Assembly: GCA_021464415.1 (NCBI GenBank)
Contig: CM038469.1
Span: 25,785,736-25,849,735 of the forward strand
DNA length: 64,000 bases
Source of the DNA: Lonicera japonica
Lineage: Eukaryota; Streptophyta; Magnoliopsida; Dipsacales; Caprifoliaceae
Reading direction: 5' to 3'
The first letter of the stretch is position 1, and each line of letters opens with the position of its first letter. The notes under the pieces are model-generated. The model was given only the letters and a program-made list of their open reading frames with translations. It searched no databases and was not told where the DNA came from. Both the position numbers and the translations under genes were made by a program. This document shows, in pieces, positions 10,759 to 20,649 of the stretch.

Positions 10759-13050
10759 TGTAACATCCTGTATTTCAATTAATGTTAATTATGTTATATT
10801 AACTCTTTTATATATATGTGAATGATCGTTTGGTGATTCGAGTGGTCCGAATTGATCTCGGTTGGTAAATAGGAAGTTTTGGTCCTTTGCGATTCGTTAA
10901 TTCAAGCTAACTTTGAGCTATCGTAATTCCTCCGTTACTTATTCGATTAAAGTTTTGCTAGTATTTGTGTTTAGTATTTGTATCATTCTACAACTTTCAT
11001 ATTTTGATTGAAAGCTAATTCACATTCCTCGTGGGTCAAAACAGGGCGCAAAGTAGGTCCATCACTAAATTCTGGTTGTTTGGTAGCGCTTCGGTAGAGC
11101 GTTCGCTTCGGCAGAGCGCTGTCTTCGGTGAATTTTTGGAAATTATTTATTCAGAATTTGGGAAAATTTCCTTTTATGAAGTTGTATATCTTTGAATACT
11201 TTTTCGCGCATATAAAGATCACCTTAATCGGAGTTCCGAGTCAAAATTTATGGCCAAAACAAAAATAGAGCGCCTGGGCAGAAATTTACACGTGGACCGG
11301 TCTGGGAGTCCAGACTCATGCGCGGACCGGTCTGGCCTTTTTCCAGACTGATCCGACCTTTAAAAATCACCAATTTTTCACCCCACGGACTGGTCTAAGG
11401 GTTTTGCATACCGGTCCGCTAGCACTACTGTAGCAGCTGACTTAAAAATGATTAAAGATTATTTTAAACCATGTTTCACCCATTTTTTTTAACCTAAACT
11501 CTTCCACCAACTTTTAGAGAGTTTTAGAGAAAGAAAGAGAGGTGTTCTTGAGTGATATTCGCCTATTTTCACTTCCGATTGAAGGATTAAACATCAAAAA
11601 TCACCCGAATCACCTCTTAGCTTACTATTCATCATATTCTTCCTTGGGGATCCTTTGGGAAGGGCTCGAAGCATTAAGTTTCTTTCTTTTTTCTTTCTCA
11701 TAACTTGAGGTAGGGGTTTTCTTGCCTTCAAAACTCAATAAAATGAGTCTATTACTTGATAATCCATACGTTTGATTTGTATAAACTTAGAAAGTTGAAT
11801 ACATACATATATTTATGATGTTTCATGATATGTGTGGTATTGAATACATGATTTGAGGCAAAATAGGCCATGTATACATAATATAAAGAGATTGTTGAAC
11901 TAAATAAGATACCCCTTGGCTATATATATCTACGATACGGTTAATGAAAATGGTTTATTGATGAACTTTTATACGCCAAGGGATATGTAATTGGACTTGG
12001 TAAAGTATATATGGCATAATTTGCTTCATGTGAATAATTAGCATCACGTTATGCATATTATGTGTTACTATGGTGTCAACCGAAAGCTCGACAACTTCCA
12101 AAGGCATGGACGCTTTACTATGGTTCATGACTCTGGTTTAAGTTTCTGTTTCTCAGATGCTTGTATCATTTATCTATGCGCTGAAGAGCTGGTGGCTCTC
12201 GAAAATCAAAGTACGAATCGAATGTATAATGCTTGTCGGGATGGGAAAATAGGCAGGGCTCGGTACCCTTGGGTTGAAAAGCCCTAAACCCCTGGAGGAG
12301 TAATGTTTGGCGGCCTATAAGCCAACGGTGTGGAGCCCGGGAACCTAGGCAAATTGGTAAGGCACTATGGTTTTGCGATTATCTATATTTTTATGGGATC
12401 GGGACAATTGATCCCAGGATATGACATATTGGCTTGAGGATATGATACCTCGGTGGCAATGGAATATATTCATTGCTCAGGCTTTCTATTATACGGTAAT
12501 CGGTTGGCACGGGAGGTAACCTGCATTAGCACGTTCATGCATAATCACTTGATGAGTTTGGTTCCTATTGATATTATCGATTTTAATATGGTCTAAATGA
12601 TATGCTTATAAACTTGTTTTTGAATATATGCCCTATAATTTCCCCCTACTGAGCAAATGGCTCACCCCGGTATTCTTTAAAACGTTTCAGGTACTCACGA
12701 GTCCTACGAGGACAAGGATACGACAAGGTCAGGGACGATATAGAGGCTCTGATACTACAAGTATTTATGGTTATTTTTGTAATATATATATATATATATC
12801 TTTCGGGAAGCCACGGTTAGCCCGAGGAGTTTATATACTTTGGTTATTCATATGGTTTGGATTATATGAATGTGATACATGCTAGAATGTATAATATGTT
12901 TGGTACCCTATGCATAATGAAACTTGTTGTATATGTTGTTGTTGACTTATTTCTTTCTATATACCTATCTTAGTCCTACTAAGATAGGTTAGTAACACTC
13001 TAGGTTATAATTAAAGGTGATATACTGTACATTAAGGCGGGGGTGTTACA
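10759..13050 (+). mobile_element. solo LTR of a gypsy (chromovirus-like) element, 2292 bp
   Basis: Starts TGTAACATCC and ends GGGGGTGTTACA. It is flanked by a perfect 5-bp target duplication GGGGC (10754-10758 and 13051-13055). No second LTR, primer site or coding domain is inside, so it is a solo LTR left by recombination. It contains CTGAGCAAATGGCTCACCCC (about 12649-12668) and an (AT)n run near 12780-12800. The same family is present on the other strand at 40987-43188: the ends (GGTTAGTAACACT and AAGGCGGGGGTGTTACA) match. It splits the antisense frame of the host Tat element. Confidence 0.85.
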
Positions 13051-13055
13051 GGGGC

Positions 13056-14306
13056 TACGTTCAGGACCCTGTCCCCAGGAGAATCAGCTCAAGCTCGCTC
13101 CTGATCACCTTCTTGTAGTGGACCACTCCCAGCCTCAACCTCTTTCATAGTAGTTGGCCCTTCGAGGCCTTGGACACCACTTTCATTTTGGGCAACCTTC
13201 GTGGCCCTCAACCCTAGGTCGTTGCGCTCTGAGGGCAGCAGAACGTTCAAGTTTGGGAAGTCCTCCACTATGAGGACATGTGGGTCAGGAATAAGTCCTT
13301 GGCATCATCAATCCAATCTGACTTTACTAGGTCGGGCCTTTTCTCTTTAACTACAAAGGAAAAAATAAAAAGATAAGGTAAACCCCCTTTTTCCTTTTTT
13401 TGCATAAAAGGAGATATGCAATGCTTGAAGAAAGAAGAAGGACTTACTGATGAAGTCTGGCTCCAAAACCCAGCATTTGAGGTCGCGGACACTAGGATAC
13501 CTCCAGTCGTGCTCCTAATCCACTCTTGAGACAAAGAAAAATCTCTTTTTCCAGTTAGGGATACTGTTAGGGAGGCCGAATATAATCTTTGAGGACCCCA
13601 ACCTCGAAGTACAGTTGAAAATTCCCTTGTTCTTTCCACCGCTATCTTTAGGCTGAAATAGGGTGATGAATTCTTTGATTGATATCTTATGACTCTTCGC
13701 AGAGACAACCCAGAAGATTAGCATTGATCCTACTAGGCAGGACCATATATTTGGATTGACCTGGGCTGGAGCAAGGTCCATGGTCACCAACAGCTCCCTC
13801 ACCTAGTAGTTCATGGGGAACCTCAGCCCATGTTCGAAGGCGGCTTCGTAAAAGCAAACCTCCCCAGGACTGTAATGACAGGCTTTCTCTTCTGGGCCTG
13901 GCGCCTTAACCCTGACTGAATCAGGATTTGGTACTTCCTCTTCAAAATTTGGGATATAGGGGGCAGAGAAAGTCGATGGAATGCGAAAAGCGGCCAAAGC
14001 GCTGAGATACTCCGTATACTTTTTGATATATTTGGCGTCATTCGATACAGGGGGAGGGAGGCAAAGGCGTGCTAATTCCTCCTCACTGTCCACAATTACT
14101 ATGGACCTAATTTCGGTGAGAGTGGGTGCATTTCCTACAGAAGAGCCCTCATTTCCTACAGAAAAGCCTTGTTCTGTGTTGATAGGAATCTCCAAGTTTT
14201 GGCCATGGCTAGTAAAATGGTCCATGAGGAAGGCTAGAGTTTGTAGAGAAGTGGTAGGAGCAAAGTATGGAACACGATCAATGAAATCTACTAGGAAAAC
14301 ACTCAA
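13056..14306 (-). pseudogene. antisense frame of the Tat element, N-terminal half (putative gypsy-type transposon domain, PF04195-like)
   Basis: The frame starts at 14306 (-) and reads to a stop near 13803 (167 codons). It continues in the next frames through 13515-13802 and 13268-13708. The block GEVCFYEAAFEHGLRFPMNY, then RELLVTMDLAPAQVNPNIWS, matches the plant family called putative gypsy-type transposon/transposase 28, known from ORFs in the 3' part of Tat elements. Downstream text to 13056 is a low-complexity linker. A TATATAAA-like box on - at about 14452-14460 lies some 150 nt upstream of the start. Stops show decay. Function is unknown. Confidence 0.6.
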
Positions 14307-14451
14307 AAATCTCTTAAAGCTATGATATATAGAAGGTTTGTCAGCCAGAGTAATCGAGAATGTGGTGAGTGAAAGTATTGCGAGCTCTAAAGTGCCTAGG
14401 GTTCAATAAAAGGAGAGATGAAAAGTAAAAATTCCTCTTAAGGTAGAAGGG

Positions 14452-14460
14452 TTTATATAA
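14452..14460 (-). promoter_or_regulatory. possible TATA box for the antisense frame
   Basis: The complement reads CCTTATATAAACCC, a good plant TATA box, about 150 nt before the antisense start at 14306. Position and orientation suit an antisense promoter just upstream of the LTR. This is an inference from motif and spacing only. Confidence 0.35.
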
Positions 14461-14599
14461 GGTGTGTAGGAGAAGTTAAGTGTCTATTCAAAGTTTTAAT
14501 TGTCCACTCACAGACCCATTAACGCACGTTTGCATGTTCTCCAAGAATTACGGAACAGCCACGCACGACCTCGTCAAACAGTAACAGTCGTATCAAAGA

Positions 14600-15690
14600 G
14601 CTCGGGATCAAAAGGCATGTCCCCAAATCAGGTCAAGAGACCCCAATGTTCAGGATATCCACTTGATCTGATGTGGGCACTAAACCCGACCTCTCCAAGT
14701 GCCCGTGGAACGCGTCATCCATCAAACAGGGCTTAGGACGCCTTCCAGAATTGAGCAAGAGCTTTTACCTTCGCCACTCAGCTCCTCTGAACAAAATGAC
14801 AAAGATATAGGGCAATTGATGGTGCAAATTATTACTCAAATTTACCCCGTCAACCACGAGCTGACGCGTGGCCGCCCACATTAGCTATGAGATCTGCCCC
14901 AGCTCGAAGAGCTTGAAAGAGCTCTATTGAGTTACCGTAAGGAGGATAAAGCTCCTCAAGAATTGGGTACCTACTCGAGACTTAATTACGAACGGCGAAC
15001 TGCGGAGCTCGGATTCCAGAGCTTTTTTGACGAGCTCTGGAGCTCCCTCTTACTCAACCATTATGCCAGAGTGGTTTGCAGAAGTATGGGCGACTGCCAC
15101 CTACTCTGCAAAGCACACAGAACTTCCTTCGCCTTCATTAAATGCACACCAACTGCATTTGATGCACTGGAATTCAAGGAGAAGCAAGGTCAGAGTTGGT
15201 ACTGATCGAAGCATGGCTTCAGACCTGCTCTGGGAGCTCTGGCCACACGTTTCCTCCAGTCATATATATACAAGAAGCATTTACTTCTCCCAACACCTAA
15301 GTTTTGGAGAGAAAAAGAAAAAAGCTTAACCAAGACTACCCAAGCAACAACGTAAGAGAAAAAAAATAGAGTAGAAAGCATCCAGTGGAGCTCCTAACTT
15401 AGGAAAGCTAGAGCTCTTGTAGCTCGAGCACTATCTTATTGTAATATTGTGAGGATAGAACAATTAGAGAGACTTTTGTGAGTTTGTAATAGTTGTTTGT
15501 CTATTATCAATATAAAGCAAACCGAGCTCCTTGCTCTATTTCACAGGGGAGGACTAACCTGTATCTTCATAAGAAGCCAACCTTTTCTATACATCCTTGA
15601 TTATGTTGTTTTGTTGAGCTCATCGTACCAATCATCGAATCTATCATTTGACTATGTGGTCTAAAATACCCTTTTAGATTTTAGCACCAA
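14600..15690 (+). repeat. probable 3' LTR of the Tat-type element (limits uncertain)
   Basis: The region follows the antisense start and has LTR-like features: a TATA box (TCATATATATACAAG at 15258-15272), then a purine-rich leader, a stretch of ATATAAAG/poly(A)-signal-like text near 15510, and a return to unrelated spacer after about 15690. A purine-rich stretch (GGGATCAAAAGG) lies before 14618. The matching 5' LTR is outside the window, so the ends cannot be fixed. Confidence 0.45.
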
Positions 15691-17777
15691 TAGAAATAAT
15701 ATATAATATATACGCATATATAGATTATATACATATATATTTTATAGACATATAAATACAAAGTAAGAAAATTACAAAATTAAGAATATCAGGGCGGGTA
15801 CGGGGTGAAAACAACCATACCCGAACCCACCCCCCGATTATTTGTTCTTATACCAGCCCATATTGGGTAGGGAACTCATAGGTACCGGAACCCACGAATA
15901 TGTTTGCCATCCTTATTGATCTCTTCCTTGAGCTCTTATAGAAAAAACCTCTCTAAACTTAACTTGAAACACTTACTTTTAAATGAAATAAAACTAAGGC
16001 TAGTATTTATAGTTAATAGGTGCCACGAAGGACTAGCACATCAATGTTGCACCATTTTAGTGTATTAGTCATAGTGCACGTGCGTTGCACGTGACTTTGC
16101 AACGAGTAATAAATTTATGAGTTATATTAACTGTAACTATAAACGTAGAATGGCAGAAGCAAATATAACTTTTGCAGAGTCTACTACTTTTGTTTCTGGT
16201 GAGGATTTTGACCTCGAGGATCTTGTTCAGAACCTTAATTTATCTAGCATTAAGGAGACTTTTCTTAATATGAAAAAGCTTTCTAATGTTATTGGTGATA
16301 GTAAGATTGATGAGAGTGATAGTGATGAGAATCCGATTAATGATAGGACCTTTTTGAATCGAGGTTGGGTTGGTGTTCAATGTACCGCTGGGGGTACAAG
16401 ATCAAAAAGAATGCTTTGCATTCCATGTGAGATGTCCAAGAGAAAAGGAACGAGGGGAAAAATTGACGAGGAATCTAGAAAATCAAATCGTGAATGAAAA
16501 AGTGTGACCCTTTCTTGTTATTGTCAGAGTTACCGGGGTTGGTATCTCCAACATAATAAATCATATGGAGATTCTGATTAGGGTCATATTATAACCATTC
16601 TACAAGGCCCATAGACGAAATGCTTCGTTTCAAATCAATTATTCGCTACAATCGCTTCGATCCAACCCTCGGTATATGGGTTAAAAAATAATTATACAAA
16701 TTAAATTATTTTTCAAAAATATTTAAACTTGAATTAAAAACAATTATATATGAAGGTTATAATTTGAATAAAAAGAAAAAAAGTTTAGGGTACATAAAAA
16801 ATTGGAAATAAAACCGTGGCATATATTATTTTTCGCCTTAGAGGTTTCAATACTTCTTGTTTTCCTTTTATTTCCCCCTTAAAATTTATCATGTTAGCAT
16901 GTAAATTTATTTAAATAAAATATTGTTGTTAGACCACTTTCAGCTTTTGCCAAAGCAAATTATGTATTGGATGATTGTACATTATACTTTATGTGTAACA
17001 TATTTTTACGGTTGAAGCACAATCTATTTTAACAAATATTGTTACCCTCTAGTTCTTCTAATATTTTAGATGTTGTTAGTTTCTGGTTTTCAATTTTATA
17101 TACCTTATACCTTAGATGCATATATAAGAAAATTCTAACATTGAAAGTTCAAAAAACCAAAAAAAAAAAAATTGTTCCTTAAAAAATATGAAAAACATTT
17201 ATCGTATATATATATTGAATACCTTAGAAGTTAATAAGGTTTTAATAAATTTTGTTGTGTATTAAAACACCAAAAGTTGTTAGTTGATTCTTTTGTGTTA
17301 ATAAAATCTTTTATTTTTTTTGATATTTAATTTAGTTTGTGGGCTTGTTAATACATTGAAATTCGAGTTAGTTCATGCTAAACTCGAATTTTGGATGTTT
17401 TAATTTCTTATAAATATTTGTTAAACTTGATAGATTTATTTCAACTAAATATTTTTTGATAAGTTCATGCTAAACGCAAAAAGAATATTTTTTGTTATAA
17501 ATATTTTCCTCGGGAATAATTTTTAACAAAGTTTCTTTTTATGGGATATTCAAAAATAGGGTTTGTTTGAAAAAATTTTATGCAAAAGAACTAGAGAAGA
17601 ATATTTTTATAAATTAAGGGCCTACATTTGACCAAACTCCAAAAGGAGTGCAAAATTAACATTGCAGTAAATTTTTCAATTGTATTTTTTATGAAATCAT
17701 GCAATTTACTCGTCATGGTGGAATTAGATTTGAAGCCGGTTCAGTAAATCAGAGGTGGAGGGTATTGTAGCGCTGCT
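15691..17777. other. AT-rich spacer with one short unassigned frame
   Basis: Apart from the 126-codon frame at 16117-16497 nothing coding is recognised. 15790-15910 holds a GGGCGGGTACGGGG / ACCCGAACCCACC-rich block of the kind seen in dispersed plant repeats. 16068-16090 is a small hairpin (GTGCACGTGCGTTGCACGTGAC). The rest is AT-rich without visible structure. Confidence 0.5.
16117..16497 (+). CDS. unassigned reading frame, 126 codons, possibly a fragment
   Basis: I do not recognise this product. Its N-terminal half has an acidic, Ser-rich stretch (IDESDSDENPINDR) and its C-terminal half three cysteines and a basic tail (WVGVQCTAGGTRSKRM, LCIPCEMSKRKGTRGK). Codon choice looks more gene-like than the surroundings, and the downstream 200 bp still reads as protein-like text with stops (SYRGWYLQHNKSYGD), which suggests a decayed longer gene or transposon protein. 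No promoter or intron signals stand out. It could also be a chance frame. Confidence 0.25.
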   Translation: MSYINCNYKRRMAEANITFAESTTFVSGEDFDLEDLVQNLNLSSIKETFLNMKKLSNVIGDSKIDESDSDENPINDRTFLNRGWVGVQCTAGGTRSKRMLCIPCEMSKRKGTRGKIDEESRKSNRE

Positions 17778-18450
17778 GTGGTGTATTTGGACAAACCGGA
17801 ACAAGAAAATCTGGAAAGGCTCGAGATTCCATGCTGGTTCAGTGGTGATAATGGCTAAGTCGCTGCTGCAACAATGACATTCGTCGAAAGAAAGTAGCCG
17901 ACGGCCGGCATTGCAGAATGTAGCAGGTACGGAGCAATGGGTGTGTCCTCCACTGGGAATCGGGAAGTGCAATATGTCAACGCAAGTGTCGATCTGTCAA
18001 ATGGAAAAGCTGGCTACAGTTTTTTATTGAAAGACCACTTGGGTGAATTCAATGCAGGAGGTGCGGGGAACAACAATTTTACTCTTCAACTAAAAATTGC
18101 CGAGGCCATAGGGATTCGAGAGGCTCTGATCGCTGGCTAAAGAGAAGAAACATGCAGAAGGTTATCTTGGAAACAAATTGTCAAGTATTTGTGAAGGCTA
18201 TTCATAATATAGAACCGAACTTGTTAGTTTTCGGCTTGATCATTGATGATTATCGTGCTATTGCGTCGACCTTAAAGTCATACAAGGTAGAGTTTGTTAA
18301 AAGAACAGCGAATAGTGTTGTTCATAAAATAGTTAGGGCTGCTCTTTCATTGTCTGTCTTTGAGAAATGGGAGCATGGTCCCCCTCATTCTATTTCTGAT
18401 GTACTCGTTATTAGTTAAGTAATTTATTCCGATTTGGTTATAAAAAAAAA
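17778..18450 (+). pseudogene. LINE (L1-type) 3' remnant with RNase H-like domain
   Basis: 17937-18140 and 18152-18418 together encode the RNase H-like domain found at the C-terminus of plant L1 LINE proteins: NASVDLSNGKAGYSFLLKD, AEAIGIREAL, then VILETNCQVFVKAIHN, VEFVKRTANSVVHKIVRAAL. A one-base frameshift at about 18136 separates the halves. Upstream, 17785-17900 reads NRNKKIWKGSRFHAGSV, also LINE-like. A short A-rich tail (ATAAAAAAAAATAAG) follows the stop near 18442. It is 5'-truncated, as is usual for LINEs. A stand-alone host RNase H-like pseudogene is the alternative. Confidence 0.7.
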
Positions 18451-19395
18451 TAAGTTTGTACTATATGTTTTTTTAGTATAATATTATAAATAAGTGTTTA
18501 ATTGATGGTACTTTAGAATAATTTTAACAAATTACATATTCAAAACCTACTTATTAATAAAATGCACATAATAATTTTTTCGGAGTTATGCAAAGTCAAG
18601 TTTGCACTCCCTGTTTTCTAAAATATCACTATGCATTTGTGTTTATTTGGCGTTGTTTTAAAGTACTATGAATAAAACATAAGAATATATTTGTTAAAAA
18701 AAATATAAACACATCATGCAAACACAAATTTGCATTAAATTTGTTTTGATTGCAAAGTTAAGTTTGTACAAAACACAATTTTGTGCAAACTTAAGTTTGC
18801 ACTCAGTCAAAGCCCTTATTTTAAAACACAATTGATAAACAAGCCCTTGTTTTAGAATGATAATGATATTTAGACCCTTATTTCTAAAAAAATATTATTT
18901 GTTGGTTTTTTTTGTGAAAAACATTGTCACGCAAGACCTTTTACCTCATTTTCGGTTCTCCTTGTTATTACTAGTGCACCGCATAGTAAAATCCGGAATC
19001 CGTTCTTGCTTTTGGTCTTGATATCCCTTTGATGTTATTCTATTTATTTTTTGTATTTTCAAAGTTATTTGATTGTGGTATATAATATCAAAATTATATT
19101 TTGGTTGAAAGACCCACCTCTAAATAAAGCCTTATATGTGATCAACATTTCTTTGCCTCTTTTTTTGATTTTTGAATTATAGTCTATCATTTAATTCATA
19201 TCTATTTTGTTTCATAAATGATGAATATAAATTAGACTAAACAATTAATGAATTTGTGATTATATTTATGTCAATTAAACTTTTGTAGTAGTGGTGGTGG
19301 TGGTGGTGTTACTACTACCACTACTAATAATAATTGTTATAAAATAATAATATAACAATATAAATTATTTTTTGTAGTTCCACTATTTAACTTAT
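18451..19395. other. AT-rich spacer
   Basis: No reading frame of note. It includes a repeated motif TTTGCACT / AAGTTTGCAC around 18600-18800 and a short (GTG)n-(TAC)n simple repeat at about 19289-19325. Confidence 0.6.
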
Positions 19396-19972
19396 GCGTA
19401 AACTCAAAAACTTTACATACATTAAAATATTAAATAAATTAGAATTTTACGGTCTAAATATAATACATTGTAAGTAGTAGAATTATAATGGTCTAATAAT
19501 AATAATAATAAAACATTGATTTGTCAAAATCCTAATATAAATAGAATATATTGTTGGTATTCAGATGTTTTTTTTAATTTAATAATTAGTATAGAATAAA
19601 AATTCATAACCAATTGATAAAAGTTCAAAATACTTTTAATATAAATCAACGATCAATTAGGATTTTATGATCCAAATACAATCCATTATTAGTAGTAGAA
19701 TTGTAATGGGTTAATAATAAAATTAAAACGTAGATTTGTAAGAACCCTAACATAAATAGAATATATTATTGATATTTAGATGTTTATTTATATAAGGTTT
19801 TTATATTAGAATCCTAATGGAAGTATAATAGAAATTAGTGTTACTTGAAATATAAAAGCCATGTGGTTTTCCAAAATATATTTATATTAGAAAGAACAAA
19901 TAGATTCTGATCGGATGTCTAATTAATTGTGAGTTCTTTTAATTTAATAATTAGTATATGATAAAAATTTCT
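19396..19972. repeat. degenerate tandem repeat, about 200-bp unit, interrupted by a MULE
   Basis: Blocks starting near 19396 and 19617 share GTAGTAGAATTATAATGG, CCTAATATAAATAGAATAT and TTCAGATGTTTTTT-like text. A third begins near 19940 (TTTAATTTAATAATTAGTAT) and is split by the MULE; its remainder is at 24320-24365 (AACCAATTGATAAAGGTAC). The uninterrupted copy (AACCAATTGATAAAAGTTC at about 19607) acts as an empty site. Confidence 0.6.
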
Positions 19973-20154
19973 GGGTTAGCTACACTTTCGACTCTCGAAA
20001 TATGGCCCTTGTAGCACTTTAATCCCCAATATATCAATTTCGTCAGTATGAACCCCAAAATTTGTAAACTGTTCCATTTTTTGTTAAATTGGCAAACGAA
20101 GATAATATGACCAAGGGTAAAATTGACATTTTCCTATTAATTTTAATCCCCAAT
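19973..20154 (+). repeat. left terminal inverted repeat of the MULE
   Basis: About 182 bp, inverted match to 24111-24310. Both contain GGCCCTTGTAGCACTTTAAT-like text, ATGACCAAGGGTAAAATTG and end in CCCCAAT. The right copy has an extra roughly 17 bp in the middle. Confidence 0.88.
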
Positions 20155-20179
20155 GCAATAGTTTTATTCCATCCATCAA

Positions 20180-20340
20180 TGGCGAAACCACAATCTCCCT
20201 TTTTCTCCTTGAAGAAATTCTTTAATACTTCCCTCAACTTCTGGCTCTCTATTTCCATTGCTTCCTCCACTCTCTCCCTCTTATTCCTCTCCTCCTCCTT
20301 CACCAACCGATTCATAACCTTTTTCATCCTCTCCACATGA
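20180..20340 (+). CDS. short gene-like fragment inside the MULE (captured exon?)
   Basis: From the ATG at 20180 a 53-codon frame reads MAKPQSPFFSLKKFFNTSLN followed by a hydrophobic, Ser/Leu-rich stretch ending at a TGA near 20338. It looks like a signal-anchor or membrane segment. Codon use is less AT-biased than the spacer. A further frame at 20489-20647 begins right after an intron-acceptor-like TTTTGCAG and reads KVVKQLKFYARKVESGKVQE. Together these could be exons of one captured host gene; I do not recognise the gene. Confidence 0.3.
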
Positions 20341-20649
20341 TTAAGCCCAGAAATTTCATTTTTAATCCCTTAAACAAGGCTCAATTAGCTTATAGTTATC
20401 ATCTAAAACAAAAAATTGCATGTAAATTCAATTTAAGCATGAAAAAAAAGGCATTGCATTGTATTTCTGTGTTATTAAGCCATTTTGCAGGCCTAAAGTG
20501 GTTAAGCAACTGAAGTTTTATGCAAGGAAGGTTGAAAGCGGAAAAGTACAAGAAGAAGGTCCGAAGAATAATTCAATATCCATTCCGAGGCCCGAGACGA
20601 GAAAAACTCTGCAAACTATCCCCAAAGCACTAGAAAGAAGAGAATAGCA

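Larger units (their letters stand above)
1..15690 (+). mobile_element. Ty3/gypsy retrotransposon, Tat type, partial and decayed
   Basis: The pieces of a gypsy polyprotein follow in the usual order on +: gag, protease (NTG for DTG), reverse transcriptase, RNase H, zinc-binding integrase with a DDE-type core, then a long non-coding 3' region with an antisense reading frame and an LTR-like tail. The gag motif (YCLYHKDHGCETDDCWKLK) and the antisense frame are typical of plant Tat-clade elements. The left LTR and start of gag lie outside the window. Stops and frameshifts occur in every domain, so it cannot code for itself. Two later insertions (a copia element at 1255-5693 and a solo LTR at 10759-13050) split it. 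The right limit near 15690 is an estimate. Confidence 0.85.

Noticed and set aside
13981..14325. 114-codon frame on + opposite the antisense frame
   Set aside because: The - strand has the family motifs; the + frame has none.
16065..16105. Hairpin GTGCACGTGCGTTGCACGTGAC as a second Helitron 3' end
   Set aside because: It is followed by CGAGT rather than CTRRT and no 5' end was seen.
20043..20336. 97-codon charged frame on - in the MULE
   Set aside because: It overlaps the left TIR and the + fragment at 20180-20340; the + reading has a better start and composition, and the - reading runs into the TIR.
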